A stretch of DNA of 64,000 bases, taken from Leifsonia sp. Root4. GTDB lineage: Bacteria > Actinomycetota > Actinomycetes > Actinomycetales > Microbacteriaceae. Location of the stretch: NCBI RefSeq assembly GCF_001425085.1, contig NZ_LMDN01000003.1, positions 321,684 to 385,683 of the forward strand, in the 5' to 3' direction. The notes beneath the pieces were generated by a model. It worked only from the letters and a program-made list of their open reading frames with translations, ran no database searches and was not told the DNA's origin. Below, piece by piece: positions 46,119 to 54,521 of this stretch. The position numbers and the translations under genes were made by a program. Numbering within the stretch: position 1 is the first letter of the stretch; every line of letters starts with the position of its first letter.

Positions 46119-47356
46119 ATTCATTTCCTGCTGGGTTCCTCTGGGGTGCGTCCTGTGCTCCACACCAGAACGAGGGCAACAACGTCAACAGCGATATGTG
46201 GGCACTCGAGCAAGTGCCCGGCTCCTCCTTCACCGACCGCAGCGGCGACGCTGTCGATTTCTACCACCGCTGGAAGGAAGATATCGACCTGCTCAAGTCC
46301 CTCGGTCTCAATTCGTTCCGCTTCGGCATCGAGTGGGCAAGGGTCGAACCCACCCGCGGCAATTTCTCCGTCGCGGAGCTTGCCCACTACCGGCGCATCA
46401 TCGACTACTGCCTGGCCCAGGGCGTCGAGCCCGTCGTCACCCTGCACCACTTCTCGAGCCCGTTGTGGTTTGTGAAGGAGGGCGGCTGGAGCTCGGCAGA
46501 CGCCGTCGACCGCTTCGGCGACTATGTGGATGCCGTCTGCCCCATCCTGCACGGAGTGACCTGGGTTGCGACCATCAACGAGCCGAACATGTTCGCCGTG
46601 ATGTACCAGATGTCTACGCCCTTGCAGTATCCGGATCCGGCAGCGGTGCTGCAGCGGATGCGCGAAGCGATGTCACCGGTGAACGGTGAGGCCGGAATCA
46701 ATTCATTCTCGATGCCGGAGCCCAAGGAGGAGGCCACCCAGACTTTGGTGCGTGCTCATGCCCGAGCGCGCGACATCCTGCAGGCGAAGACGGACGTGAA
46801 GGTGGGCTGGACCATCGCCGTTCAGAGTTTGGTCGCCCGTGACGGCCACGAAGACAAGTTGGCGTACTACGAGCGCGTCTGGGAAGACACATTCCTTGAG
46901 GCCTCTCGAGCTGACGACTGGGTTGGGGTGCAGGCCTACACGAGCCAGCTCGTTGGACCCAACGGGCTCGAGGGCGCGCCGGAGGGCGCAGAGCTGACTC
47001 TGGCCGGCTGGGCCTACCGGCCAGATGCGCTGGAGATCGCGCTGCGTCGCACCGCGCTGGTCACCGGCGGCGTGCCGATGATCGTTACCGAGAACGGCAT
47101 CGCCACGGCGGACGACACCCGCCGGATCGACTACACGACCGTCGCACTCGAGGGAGTTGCCCACACGCTCGGCGATGGCCTCGATGTTCGTGGGTACCTG
47201 CACTGGACCTTCATTGACAACTTCGAGTGGGTGCACGGCTACGAGGTCACCTTCGGCCTCGTCGCCGTCGACCGCACTACATTCGAGCGCACCCCGAAGG
47301 GCAGCGCTTACAGGCTGGGCGACATCGCACGGAACAACGGAGCAGGCATCCTGTGA
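46109..47356 (+). CDS. GH1 beta-glycosidase (locus B)
   Basis: 415 residues, cytoplasmic. The acid/base is E158 in TINEPN and the nucleophile E328 in VTENG; LWGASCAPHQNEGN replaces the usual HQIEG, a small change beside the glycone-binding Gln. It carries an insertion (about residues 163-205, STPLQYPDPAAVLQRMREAM) relative to the locus A enzyme, which may reshape the aglycone site. Its start overlaps the previous stop and its own stop overlaps the GH43 remnant (GTGA). Confidence 0.92.
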   Translation: MAVNSFPAGFLWGASCAPHQNEGNNVNSDMWALEQVPGSSFTDRSGDAVDFYHRWKEDIDLLKSLGLNSFRFGIEWARVEPTRGNFSVAELAHYRRIIDYCLAQGVEPVVTLHHFSSPLWFVKEGGWSSADAVDRFGDYVDAVCPILHGVTWVATINEPNMFAVMYQMSTPLQYPDPAAVLQRMREAMSPVNGEAGINSFSMPEPKEEATQTLVRAHARARDILQAKTDVKVGWTIAVQSLVARDGHEDKLAYYERVWEDTFLEASRADDWVGVQAYTSQLVGPNGLEGAPEGAELTLAGWAYRPDALEIALRRTALVTGGVPMIVTENGIATADDTRRIDYTTVALEGVAHTLGDGLDVRGYLHWTFIDNFEWVHGYEVTFGLVAVDRTTFERTPKGSAYRLGDIARNNGAGIL

Positions 47357-47863
47357 ACGATTCGTTCAAGCCTGGCCGACCTTGGCTCAACACTGACAGT
47401 ACCCGCATCCAGGCGCATGGCGCCTCAATATTTGTCGAGAACGGCACCTACTTCTGGTACGACGAGAACAATGAGCAGACGACGCCCGGCAGCGACAACT
47501 GGCACTGGGGTGCGCGCGCCTACTCTTCGAGCGACCTCTACACCTGGGAGGATCTCGGCCTGATCATTCCGCCGGTGCCCGACGACCCGTCGTCACCACT
47601 GCATCCGGCACAGAAGATGGACAGCCCGCACATCATCCTCAACGAGGCGACCAACAAGTACATCGCCTGGCTCAAGGTAATGGGGGAGGGCTCACACGAC
47701 ACCCAGGCGTCAACCGTGCTCACCGCCGATTCGCTGCTCGGACCCTACGAGATCCGGCGAGAACACGGCGATCGCCGACTACGTATGGCTTCCTATTCGC
47801 TTCGATGGCGGCCTGCCGCGCATCGACCGGCTCGACGAATGGCGCATTGAGGATTCCGCGTGA
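47353..47863 (+). pseudogene. GH43-family gene with its middle deleted
   Basis: From GTG 47353 the frame gives about 135 residues of a five-bladed GH43 start: RIQAHGASIFVENGTYFWYD, NWHWGARAYSSSDLYTWEDL, MDSPHIILNEATNKYIAWLK and DSLLGPYEI. It then loses similarity near 47755. In the +1 frame the same DNA continues as DYVWLPIRFDGGLPRIDRLD and EWRIEDSA before TGA at 47861-47863, which is a typical GH43 C-terminus. So some 150-200 codons holding the remaining blades and catalytic acid were removed, with a frame change at the joint. Operon spacing is preserved on both sides, so the deletion is probably recent. Confidence 0.78.
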
Positions 47864-47889
47864 ACAAACACCGAACACAGGAGAAGAGC

Positions 47890-48903
47890 ATGACTACCAC
47901 CCCCGTCGTACTGTCCACGGAAAGTAGCATTGGAGCGTGGCTCGACCACCCCGCGGGCTCGCAGATCATCGCGGGCATTGCCGCCCAGGCGGGAATGGAT
48001 GACAGCGCGATCCGGATCATGCGCAATATCCCACTCATCCGCCTGCTGTCGGCCTCCGGCAACGCGCCTGAGGGGCTCGCCCGGACACTCGAGATGCAGG
48101 TCAACGGCGGCGTGGCTCCGGACCCCGCGGCGGTCACCGGCATTGGGTGGCGGGAGCGCATCGCACCGAGCCGCTTCGACGGGCAGACCGTGATCGTGAC
48201 CGGTGCCGCGTCCGGGATCGGTCGCGCCGTGGCATCCCGCATCGCGCGCGAGGGCGGCCGGGTCATCGCTGTCGACCTGTCGCAGGAGCGCCTCGATGGC
48301 TTCGCGGCATCCCTGCCCGAGGCGAACATCGTTCCGGTGGCAGGAGACGTCACCCAGCAATCCGACGTCGACACCGTCATCGCAGCATCCGGCGGCCACG
48401 TGGACGCCCTGGCCAACGTCGCCGGCATCGTCGACGACTTCTCACCCATCCACGAGGTTAGCGACGCCATGCTAGAGCGCGTCTTCAACGTGAACGTGTT
48501 CGGCGTCATCCGACTTACACGTGCCGTCATGCCGCTGATGATCGCGGCCAGGCGTGGCTCGATCGTCAACATCGCCTCAGAGGCCGCCTTGCGTGGCTCC
48601 TCCGCCGGGCTGGCCTACACCGCCTCCAAGAGCGCCGTGCTCGGAATCACCCGCAGCTCGGCCTATATGTACGAGCAGTTCGGCATTCGCGTGAACTCCG
48701 TCGCTCCCGGCGGAACTCTGACCGGCATGCGGCCGGGCAACACCAGCGAGTTCGGCCGCGCGCGCATCAACGAGCACGTGGCGGATGCGCCGATGGCGGT
48801 TCCCGAGGCGCTTGCCGCATCGATCACCTTCCTGCTCAGCGACGACGGCGTCAACATCAGCGGCGCGCTGCTCGCCTCAGATGGCGGAGAGTCCGCCTTC
48901 TAG
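47890..48903 (+). CDS. Short-chain dehydrogenase with an extra N-terminal domain
   Basis: 337 residues from the ATG at 47890 (ACAGGAG upstream). Residues about 98-337 are a classical SDR: cofactor motif TGAASGIG at 104-111, NVAG at 176-179, catalytic S230, Y243 and K247 (YTASK); D129 after the second strand favours NAD. The first 90 residues (SSIGAWLDHPAGSQIIAGI, RIMRNIPLIRLL) resemble the small helical domain found at the C-terminus of many actinobacterial GH3 enzymes, an unusual partner here. Last gene of the locus B operon; it may oxidise a released sugar or aglycone. Substrate unknown. Confidence 0.85.
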   Translation: MTTTPVVLSTESSIGAWLDHPAGSQIIAGIAAQAGMDDSAIRIMRNIPLIRLLSASGNAPEGLARTLEMQVNGGVAPDPAAVTGIGWRERIAPSRFDGQTVIVTGAASGIGRAVASRIAREGGRVIAVDLSQERLDGFAASLPEANIVPVAGDVTQQSDVDTVIAASGGHVDALANVAGIVDDFSPIHEVSDAMLERVFNVNVFGVIRLTRAVMPLMIAARRGSIVNIASEAALRGSSAGLAYTASKSAVLGITRSSAYMYEQFGIRVNSVAPGGTLTGMRPGNTSEFGRARINEHVADAPMAVPEALAASITFLLSDDGVNISGALLASDGGESAF

Positions 48904-48969
48904 GCGTTCCCACACTCGCGATTATCGGGCGTCCACGGGTGCGACCGGGATACTCGCGGGCCCCTTCCA

Positions 48970-48993
48970 CGTTGGCGCGGGGGAGCGCCAACG
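48970..48993. terminator. Hairpin between convergent genes
   Basis: CGTTGGCGC at 48970-48978 and GCGCCAACG at 48985-48993 form a perfect 9-bp stem with a 6-base loop, 67 bases after the SDR stop and 88 before the LacI stop. The genes converge here, so it may end both transcripts, although no T run follows. Confidence 0.55.
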
Positions 48994-49081
48994 ACCGAAG
49001 CCACCTGCGCTGCCAGATACGGTATCCGACAAGAGCTCTGGGCTTCGATCGTTCCTCACTCCGCTGACGTGGGAGGGGAGC

Positions 49082-50071
49082 TCACGCGGTGTCGCCATGC
49101 ACAAGCGTGAAGTGTCGCGCGGGTGGGGCATCCGATGCTTGCTCATTGCCGAGCCGCACGCTCAAATCGTGAGCGAGCCCCCGCACCATGCCACGAAAGT
49201 CGGTGTCCACCGTTGTGAGTCGCGGCGACCAGAGCTGGCCGAGTGCGGTGTGGTCGACGCCCACGATGGCTAGCCGGTCTGGCACGCTCGCGCCGAGCTC
49301 ACGGGCGGCGGACAAGATAGCAACGGCGACGTCGTCGTTGTAGCAAGCGATGCCAGCCGGAATCATCTCGTCGACAATCGGCCGCAGCGCGGCTATCGCA
49401 CCTTCAAGCTTCAGCGGCACTTCGAGGTGCCGGGGCTCCGGCAGGCCGACGCCCTCGCAATAGTCACGGAGGGCCAGGTAGCGGCGGGGGCCGTATGGGT
49501 CAAGGCGTGCATCGGCGAGGGCCGCGAACCAGAGCGGGCGCCGCCCATTCTCGAGCAAAGCCTCGGCTTGGATGCGCCCGATGCCACCGTCGGATTCCAC
49601 GTTTGAGGTAGCAGTGAGGCTCGGCACGATGATCGTGCCGAACTCTTCGATGGGGGCGCGTTCGGCGCGAGAGAGCACCCCGAAGTCGACGACCGCGAGT
49701 GGGCGCAGTGCCGTAATTGCATGGATCGTGGCATCCGGCGTGCTGCCGGCGAAGCGCACGATGACATTGCCGCCAAATTTGCTGGTGCCGGCCATCATCT
49801 GGTCGACGGCGTCTTGCAGATTGCTACCGAAAGTCGTATTCGGGATCAGTACCACGACGGTGTCGCTGCGGCCGCTAACGAGCGAGCGAGCAGCGAGCGA
49901 GGGTCGATACTGCAGTTCACGAGCTGCGTCCAGTACTCGTTGCCGAGTGCGCTCAGGGAATCGTGCGTCGTTGCCGTTCAGGATATTGCTGACGGTCGAT
50001 CGAGACACTCCAGCATGACGCGCAACGTCGACACTCGTGGCCGGTCGGCTCAGCCCCTCGCTTGTATCCAT
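49082..50071 (-). CDS. LacI-family regulator 3
   Basis: 329-residue repressor with intact HTH (TSVDVARHAGVSRSTVSNIL), hinge (AARELQYRPSLAARSL) and sugar-binding domain (VVVLIPNTTFGSNLQDAVDQ, LAIVGVDHTALGQLWSPRL). It is strikingly like the locus A regulator at 26910 in these motifs, so the two may see related ligands or share operators. It lies 57 bases downstream of the TetR gene on the same strand and converges on the locus B operon, so its target is not obvious: locus B or the symporter at 50879 are candidates. Confidence 0.9.
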   Translation of the reverse strand: MDTSEGLSRPATSVDVARHAGVSRSTVSNILNGNDARFPERTRQRVLDAARELQYRPSLAARSLVSGRSDTVVVLIPNTTFGSNLQDAVDQMMAGTSKFGGNVIVRFAGSTPDATIHAITALRPLAVVDFGVLSRAERAPIEEFGTIIVPSLTATSNVESDGGIGRIQAEALLENGRRPLWFAALADARLDPYGPRRYLALRDYCEGVGLPEPRHLEVPLKLEGAIAALRPIVDEMIPAGIACYNDDVAVAILSAARELGASVPDRLAIVGVDHTALGQLWSPRLTTVDTDFRGMVRGLAHDLSVRLGNEQASDAPPARHFTLVHGDTA

Positions 50072-50128
50072 TCGTTCATCCTCGCATAACGCCGACGACG
50101 GTGACGGTGACGGTGACGGCGTAACGGG

Positions 50129-50764
50129 CTACGGCATCCGCTCGGCATCTTCTGAATCGTCGAGCGGAAAGTCGCGCACGATTCCAGCCAGAAAGCCTCG
50201 CAGCGTGCGCTCAATGTCGACGGATTCGCGGTTGTAGAGCCACTGCAGCTGCAGCCCTTCTAATAGCCCGGTGAAAGTGACGGCTAGCTCGGCGGAGTCG
50301 AGCGGGGAGACCAGCCGGCCGTCGTCCCGCAAGGCATCGAATGCCTGCCGAATGTAGAGCCGGAACGCCTCGTAGCGATTGCGATAGTGCACGTGGGCCG
50401 GGTGATCCGGCGCGACGGCCTCCGCCGAGAGGATCGTGTAGAGCTCGATGATGCCGGGGCGCAGGCTGTTGCTGGTGGAAACGCGCACCATGCCGAGAAG
50501 GGAGTCGAGTCCGCTGGTGTGGGGCACAAGGAGAGCAACTTCCTTGTCGTGGCCGGCGAGAACGGCGGTGAGCAGCTCTTCCTTCGAACTGAAATGGTGC
50601 ACGAGCCCGCGGGCGCTGATGCCGGCGCGTTCTGCGACATCCTTCATCGTTGTTGCACGGTAGCCGAACTCAGCGAAGGCCTCCATGGCTGCGTCGAGGA
50701 TCTTCTGCCGCACTCCTGCGGTCTTGGCGTATGGTCCGCGGCTCCCGCCGGTCGTGGCTCTCAC
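50129..50764 (-). CDS. TetR-family regulator
   Basis: 211 residues from the GTG at 50764 (GGAGAG seven bases upstream); a much longer frame running to 51481 is antisense to the symporter and rejected. HTH at about residues 17-62: RQKILDAAMEAFAEFGYRAT and ISARGLVHHFSSKEELL. The C-terminal ligand domain includes LTGLLEGLQLQWLYNRESV-type helices common in sugar-linked TetR proteins. Divergent from the symporter at 50879 with 114 bases between, so it probably represses that gene. Confidence 0.87.
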   Translation of the reverse strand: MRATTGGSRGPYAKTAGVRQKILDAAMEAFAEFGYRATTMKDVAERAGISARGLVHHFSSKEELLTAVLAGHDKEVALLVPHTSGLDSLLGMVRVSTSNSLRPGIIELYTILSAEAVAPDHPAHVHYRNRYEAFRLYIRQAFDALRDDGRLVSPLDSAELAVTFTGLLEGLQLQWLYNRESVDIERTLRGFLAGIVRDFPLDDSEDAERMP

Positions 50765-50803
50765 TGTGATCTCTCCAACTTCCTCTCCCGAGAAAATACC
50801 ATT

Positions 50804-50850
50804 GAAACGCGAATTTCGTGCTACCGTTTGAAAATCGCGCTGGAGCGGTA
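50804..50850. promoter_or_regulatory. Possible TetR operator region
   Basis: The gap between the TetR and symporter genes contains GAAACGCGAATTTC at 50804-50817 (imperfect palindrome) and two related stretches, TACCATTGAAA and TACCGTTTGAAA, with an inverse CGGTA at about 50846. These repeats in an AT-rich promoter gap are consistent with one or two TetR sites; exact borders are not determinable by eye. Confidence 0.35.
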
Positions 50851-50878
50851 ATTTCACAATGCGACGAGAGAGGCAGTC

Positions 50879-52150
50879 ATGACTGAGGTGCTCCCCGAGC
50901 GGCAGGCCCAAGTCAGTGGAACAAAACTCGGCGCCTGGACAATCGTGCTGCTCGTGGCGGCAAGCTTCGGCTCCGCACTCGCATTCATGGTTCCCATGGT
51001 CTTCACGCTGGCGCTCCGAGTCGATCAGATCGACCCGGGCAATCAGGCATTCCTCGGCGTCATCATCGGCAGCGGCTCGGTTGTCACCCTCCTGGCCGCA
51101 CCGCTCACGGGGATCCTCAGCGATCGCACGCGGTCGAGCTGGGGGCGCAGGCGACCTTTCACCGTTGTCGGCATGATCGTCGGTCTGGCGTCGGTGCCGT
51201 TGATGGCCTTCGCACCAGATCTCCTCACCCTGACGCTGAGTTGGGCTATCGCGAGCGTCGGTTGGGGAACAGCGATGGGCTCGATCGGCAATTATCAAGC
51301 CGACCGCCTGCCGCCCAGTCAACGAGGCATGGTCGCCGGGCTGACCGGAGTGATGGCGCAGGTGGCCCCGATCGTCGGAATTCTGCTCGTCGGTCTTGTG
51401 CCACGCGATCCGCTCATGGTGATCTTGCTGCCCGTGCTGGTGGGAACGCCGCTCGTGGTTCTCTTTGTGTGCTTTGTTCACGACGAGGACAGTCGGGGTC
51501 TGGTCTTCGATGAACGGCTCACAGCGTGGGGCGTTGTGAAGAGCTTTGGCTTCAGCCCGCGGGAGTTTCCGGCGTTCGCGTGGAACTGGCTAGGGCGCTT
51601 CGTCTTCTTTGGGGGAATCTCATTGACCACCACCTACAGCACCTTTTTCTACGCCCATCGCATGGGCATTCCGGTGCAGGACATTGCGCCGATCATCGCC
51701 GTCGTCTCAGTGCTCGGCATCGGCTCCTCGACGCTGGGAGCGTTGGTCGGTGGTTCCTGGTCGGATCGGTTGGGGCGTCGGCGACCGTTCATTCTGGGCT
51801 CATCGGTGGTCTTCGCTGTTGGCGCCGCCGTGATGGCCGTTACTGAGGCGCTTCCTGTTCTGTTGTGCGGAGCCGCGCTGTCGTCGCTCGGTGTGGCGAT
51901 GTTCCTCGCCGTGAACCAGGCGATGGTTTTGGATGTGCTGCCGCATCGCGAGACGCAGGCCGGCCGGTTCATGGCCATCACTGCCTTCTCGCAGAAGATC
52001 CCCAGTGCCATCGCGCCGATGCTCGCACCATTCATTTTGGCGATCGACTCCGCGAGCGCCACCAACTACGCCGCGCTCTACCTGATCACGGGGTCGCTCG
52101 TTGTCGTGGGTGGCATCATCGTCGTGACCAAGGTGCGCTCGGTGCGTTGA
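50879..52150 (+). CDS. GPH/SLC45-type sugar symporter 2 (MFS)
   Basis: 423-residue transporter, 12 helices predicted, with the family loop DRTRSSWGRRRPF at residues 82-94 and a second-half counterpart SDRLGRRRPF. AGAGAGGC precedes the ATG. Similar to the locus B symporter but controlled by its own TetR protein and not followed by a glycosidase. It is followed by 231 bases of non-coding sequence where an 8-bp inverted repeat (52217-52224 / 52266-52273) may end transcription. Confidence 0.9.
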   Translation: MTEVLPERQAQVSGTKLGAWTIVLLVAASFGSALAFMVPMVFTLALRVDQIDPGNQAFLGVIIGSGSVVTLLAAPLTGILSDRTRSSWGRRRPFTVVGMIVGLASVPLMAFAPDLLTLTLSWAIASVGWGTAMGSIGNYQADRLPPSQRGMVAGLTGVMAQVAPIVGILLVGLVPRDPLMVILLPVLVGTPLVVLFVCFVHDEDSRGLVFDERLTAWGVVKSFGFSPREFPAFAWNWLGRFVFFGGISLTTTYSTFFYAHRMGIPVQDIAPIIAVVSVLGIGSSTLGALVGGSWSDRLGRRRPFILGSSVVFAVGAAVMAVTEALPVLLCGAALSSLGVAMFLAVNQAMVLDVLPHRETQAGRFMAITAFSQKIPSAIAPMLAPFILAIDSASATNYAALYLITGSLVVVGGIIVVTKVRSVR

Positions 52151-52381
52151 CCGCGAGCGCCCGACACTCGGCATGATCCCGCGGAGCAAGTGCGCGCGCC
52201 GTTTTGGTCAGTTGTACGGGGTCCGCGGTCGGCCGGGGGCAACCCATTGAGTAACAGGGCGCGTGGGACCCCGCCACCTTTGCGGTCGGGAAAACGATCA
52301 AATGCGGCCCCGGACTCAAAAGCCGTCGGCAGTTTCGCGATCTAGCCGGGGCGCAGAAGGCGAGTGGCGCTTTTCGTGCTG

Positions 52382-53278
52382 CTAGCCAAGGTCGAGCTTG
52401 TCCACCACGTCGGCAACCCGCGCCCGCTGAACAGTTGTGAGCCCTTGGATCGGCATCGGCAGGCACTTCTCTGGTGCGAGGCCGAGGTGCTCAGCGATCG
52501 CCGCGACTACGCGCAGGCTACCCTCGAACTCCGCGAACAGCCCCCACAGCGGGGCAAGTCGCTCGGACTCTGCCACCGCTTCAGCGGGCCGACCTTCCAA
52601 TGCTGCACGGGTGATCGTCACCGCCGGGTCTGGGAGGGTGCCACCGATGACCGAGTACCAAGCATCGCAGCCTGCGTTCAGCCCACCGGCTGCGAAGGCG
52701 TCACCGGACACGCCGATTGTGACGTGCTCGGGCACCACCGCTCGAATTGCCGCGACTCGCTCACGCGTCTTCTGGGGATCAGTGGGGCCGGGGATCTTGA
52801 TTGACGCGACACCGGGCAGCTCGGCGATCCTCGCATAGAGATCGGTGGTGAACGTGAAGTGGGTGGTGCCGGGGTTGTCATACACGATCACCGGCAGCCG
52901 GGTGTGTTCGGTGACCGCGCGGTACAGCTCAAACACGTCATCCGCGGTGAGAGGCTGGTACGTCATCGGTGCCAGGAGTACCCCCGCAGCGCCCGCGGTT
53001 TCGGCGTTGTCGACGTGAGCGAGGACGTGGGAAGTGCGCAGGCCCCCGACGCCAACAAAGACCGGAGTACTCCCGGCGTGTTCGACGGTGAGTCGGGCTA
53101 CGCGGGCGCGCTCCTCCAGTGTGAGGTAGGCATAGGAACCAGTCGAGCCGAGAGCGGTGATCGAATCTACCCCGGCCTCCGCGAGACGCACGACCAGGCG
53201 AACGAACGCGGCCTCATCAACCGCGTCACCGTTGAGCGGGGTGAGGGGGAAGGCGCTGAGGCCGGCGAAGATGCTCAT
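52382..53278 (-). CDS. DapA-family (DHDPS/NAL-like) aldolase or lyase
   Basis: 298-residue TIM-barrel Schiff-base lyase. The lysine is K161 in ASIKIPG and the tyrosine Y133 in VIVYDNPG; GSTGSYAYL at 44-52 replaces the GTTGE loop of true DapA, so the substrate is probably not aspartate semialdehyde. Family alternatives are N-acetylneuraminate, 2-keto-3-deoxy-sugar or 4-hydroxy-2-oxo acids. It is the last gene of a leftward operon and overlaps the ABM-like gene by four bases. No other lysine-synthesis genes are near, supporting a catabolic role. Confidence 0.85.
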   Translation of the reverse strand: MSIFAGLSAFPLTPLNGDAVDEAAFVRLVVRLAEAGVDSITALGSTGSYAYLTLEERARVARLTVEHAGSTPVFVGVGGLRTSHVLAHVDNAETAGAAGVLLAPMTYQPLTADDVFELYRAVTEHTRLPVIVYDNPGTTHFTFTTDLYARIAELPGVASIKIPGPTDPQKTRERVAAIRAVVPEHVTIGVSGDAFAAGGLNAGCDAWYSVIGGTLPDPAVTITRAALEGRPAEAVAESERLAPLWGLFAEFEGSLRVVAAIAEHLGLAPEKCLPMPIQGLTTVQRARVADVVDKLDLG

Positions 53279-53625
53279 GACTTCTCCTCAAGTTCGGGGA
53301 TATGTTCAAGGCCGAGAGTCGGGTTACCGTAGACGGTCTGCACCTCGGCGATCACGACGCGGTACTCGCCGAGCCATTCCCCGTACCGTGACTTCGCAAG
53401 CCGGTGAGTGTCCACATCGACGAGGTTCCGCAGGGCGTCGATGTCGGTCCAGTAGTAGACCTCGGCGTGCAGGCCGGTGTCTTCGTTGTGCCAGGCCTCC
53501 TCACCCAAGAATCCTGGGATCTGGCGGGCACGCAGCGCAATCTCGCCATAGAAGCGATGGAACTCGTCGGTGAGATCCTTCGTCTCGAAGATGAATGTCG
53601 AACTGAACTTCGGGGTCGCGGTCAT
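53275..53625 (-). CDS. ABM-like small ferredoxin-fold protein
   Basis: 116 residues: STFIFETKDLTDEFHRFY, ARQIPGFLGEEAWHNEDTGL, then HAEVYYWTDIDALRNLVD and HRLAKSRYGEWLGEYRVVI. The pattern fits the antibiotic-biosynthesis-monooxygenase (ABM) dimeric alpha+beta barrel, which may oxidise, isomerise or merely bind small molecules. The ATG at 53625 is used; upstream in-frame sequence is antisense to the EamA gene. A broken relative lies at 57588-57833. It is sandwiched between the lyase and exporter genes, so it may act on the same compound. Confidence 0.72.
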   Translation of the reverse strand: MTATPKFSSTFIFETKDLTDEFHRFYGEIALRARQIPGFLGEEAWHNEDTGLHAEVYYWTDIDALRNLVDVDTHRLAKSRYGEWLGEYRVVIAEVQTVYGNPTLGLEHIPELEEKS

Positions 53626-53630
53626 AGTGC

Positions 53631-54521
53631 CTACTTCGTTGTCGCGGGTGTCTCGGCGGGAACGGGGTCGGTCCTTCGTGCCCCGCCGCGTTGCGCGGCG
53701 GCGCCGGCGACGATGACGAGGGCGATGCCAAGCAGTTGCACGAGAGTGGGTGCCTGGCCGAGCACCAGCAGCCCGATGAGGAGGCCGAAGGCTGGCTCGA
53801 GCGAGAGCAGCGTGCCGAATGCCGTGTGGGTCATCCGGCGCAGGGCGAGCATCTCGAGCCCGAACGCGATCACCGGGGTGATCAGAGCGATCCCCGCGGC
53901 CGCGGCCAGCACCCACCAGGTGAGGTCACCACTGATGACTTGGGGCAGCCCGATCGGCAGTGTCGCCAACGCGGCGATCGGTATCGTCAGCGACAGCCCG
54001 CTGATGCCCGAGAAGCGATCGCCGATGTGCTGTGTGAACACGTTGTACAGTCCCCAACAGGCTCCCGCAGCGAGGGCGAAGCCGACCCCGGCGAGGTCGA
54101 TGTCCCCGTGCCAGGGCTCGGTCAGTAGTACCACGCCGACGAACGCGAGCAGCGACCACACGAGCGCGCTCCGGTGCTTGCTCATCAGGGCCGCCACGGT
54201 GAGGGGGCCGAGGAACTCGATCGCGACCGCGGTGCCCAGTGGGATGCGTTCGACGGCGGCGAGGAAGAATGTCGTCATGAACCCCGTGACCATGCCGAGC
54301 GCGGCCAGCGCCGGGAGGTCCTTGCGGCGGAGGGAACTGATCGCAGGGCGGGCAATCATCCAGAGGAACACCGCCCCGAAGCACATGCGTAGCCACGCGG
54401 TGCCGGCCGCCCCGACCTGCTCGATCACGCTCACCGAGAGCGCGTTCGACAACTGGACGGCGATCATTGCCGCGACCGCCATCGACCACGGAGGCACTCC
54501 CATGGTGCGCCGACCGGTCAC
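53631..54521 (-). CDS. EamA/DMT-family exporter
   Basis: 296 residues with ten hydrophobic helices in two EamA repeats (for example VGAAGTAWLRMCFGAVFLWM; VEFLGPLTVAAL-type segment AIEFLGPLTVAALMSKHRSA). Similar to RhtA-like threonine/homoserine and metabolite exporters. The GTG at 54521 overlaps the B3/4 gene stop; an ATG at 54503 is the alternative. In this operon it probably exports an amino acid or related metabolite. Confidence 0.85.
   Translation of the reverse strand: MTGRRTMGVPPWSMAVAAMIAVQLSNALSVSVIEQVGAAGTAWLRMCFGAVFLWMIARPAISSLRRKDLPALAALGMVTGFMTTFFLAAVERIPLGTAVAIEFLGPLTVAALMSKHRSALVWSLLAFVGVVLLTEPWHGDIDLAGVGFALAAGACWGLYNVFTQHIGDRFSGISGLSLTIPIAALATLPIGLPQVISGDLTWWVLAAAAGIALITPVIAFGLEMLALRRMTHTAFGTLLSLEPAFGLLIGLLVLGQAPTLVQLLGIALVIVAGAAAQRGGARRTDPVPAETPATTK

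Noticed and set aside
50095..50118. Tandem GTGACG hexamer repeat between the TetR and LacI genes
   Set aside because: Only about three to four units; too short to call a functional repeat or variable-number tract.
50765..51481. Long N-terminal extension of the TetR frame
   Set aside because: It lies antisense to the symporter gene; the GTG at 50764 has a ribosome site and starts directly before the HTH domain.
52217..52273. 8-bp inverted repeat after the second symporter, considered as a terminator
   Set aside because: The arms are 41 bases apart and no T run follows, so it is mentioned only as a possibility.
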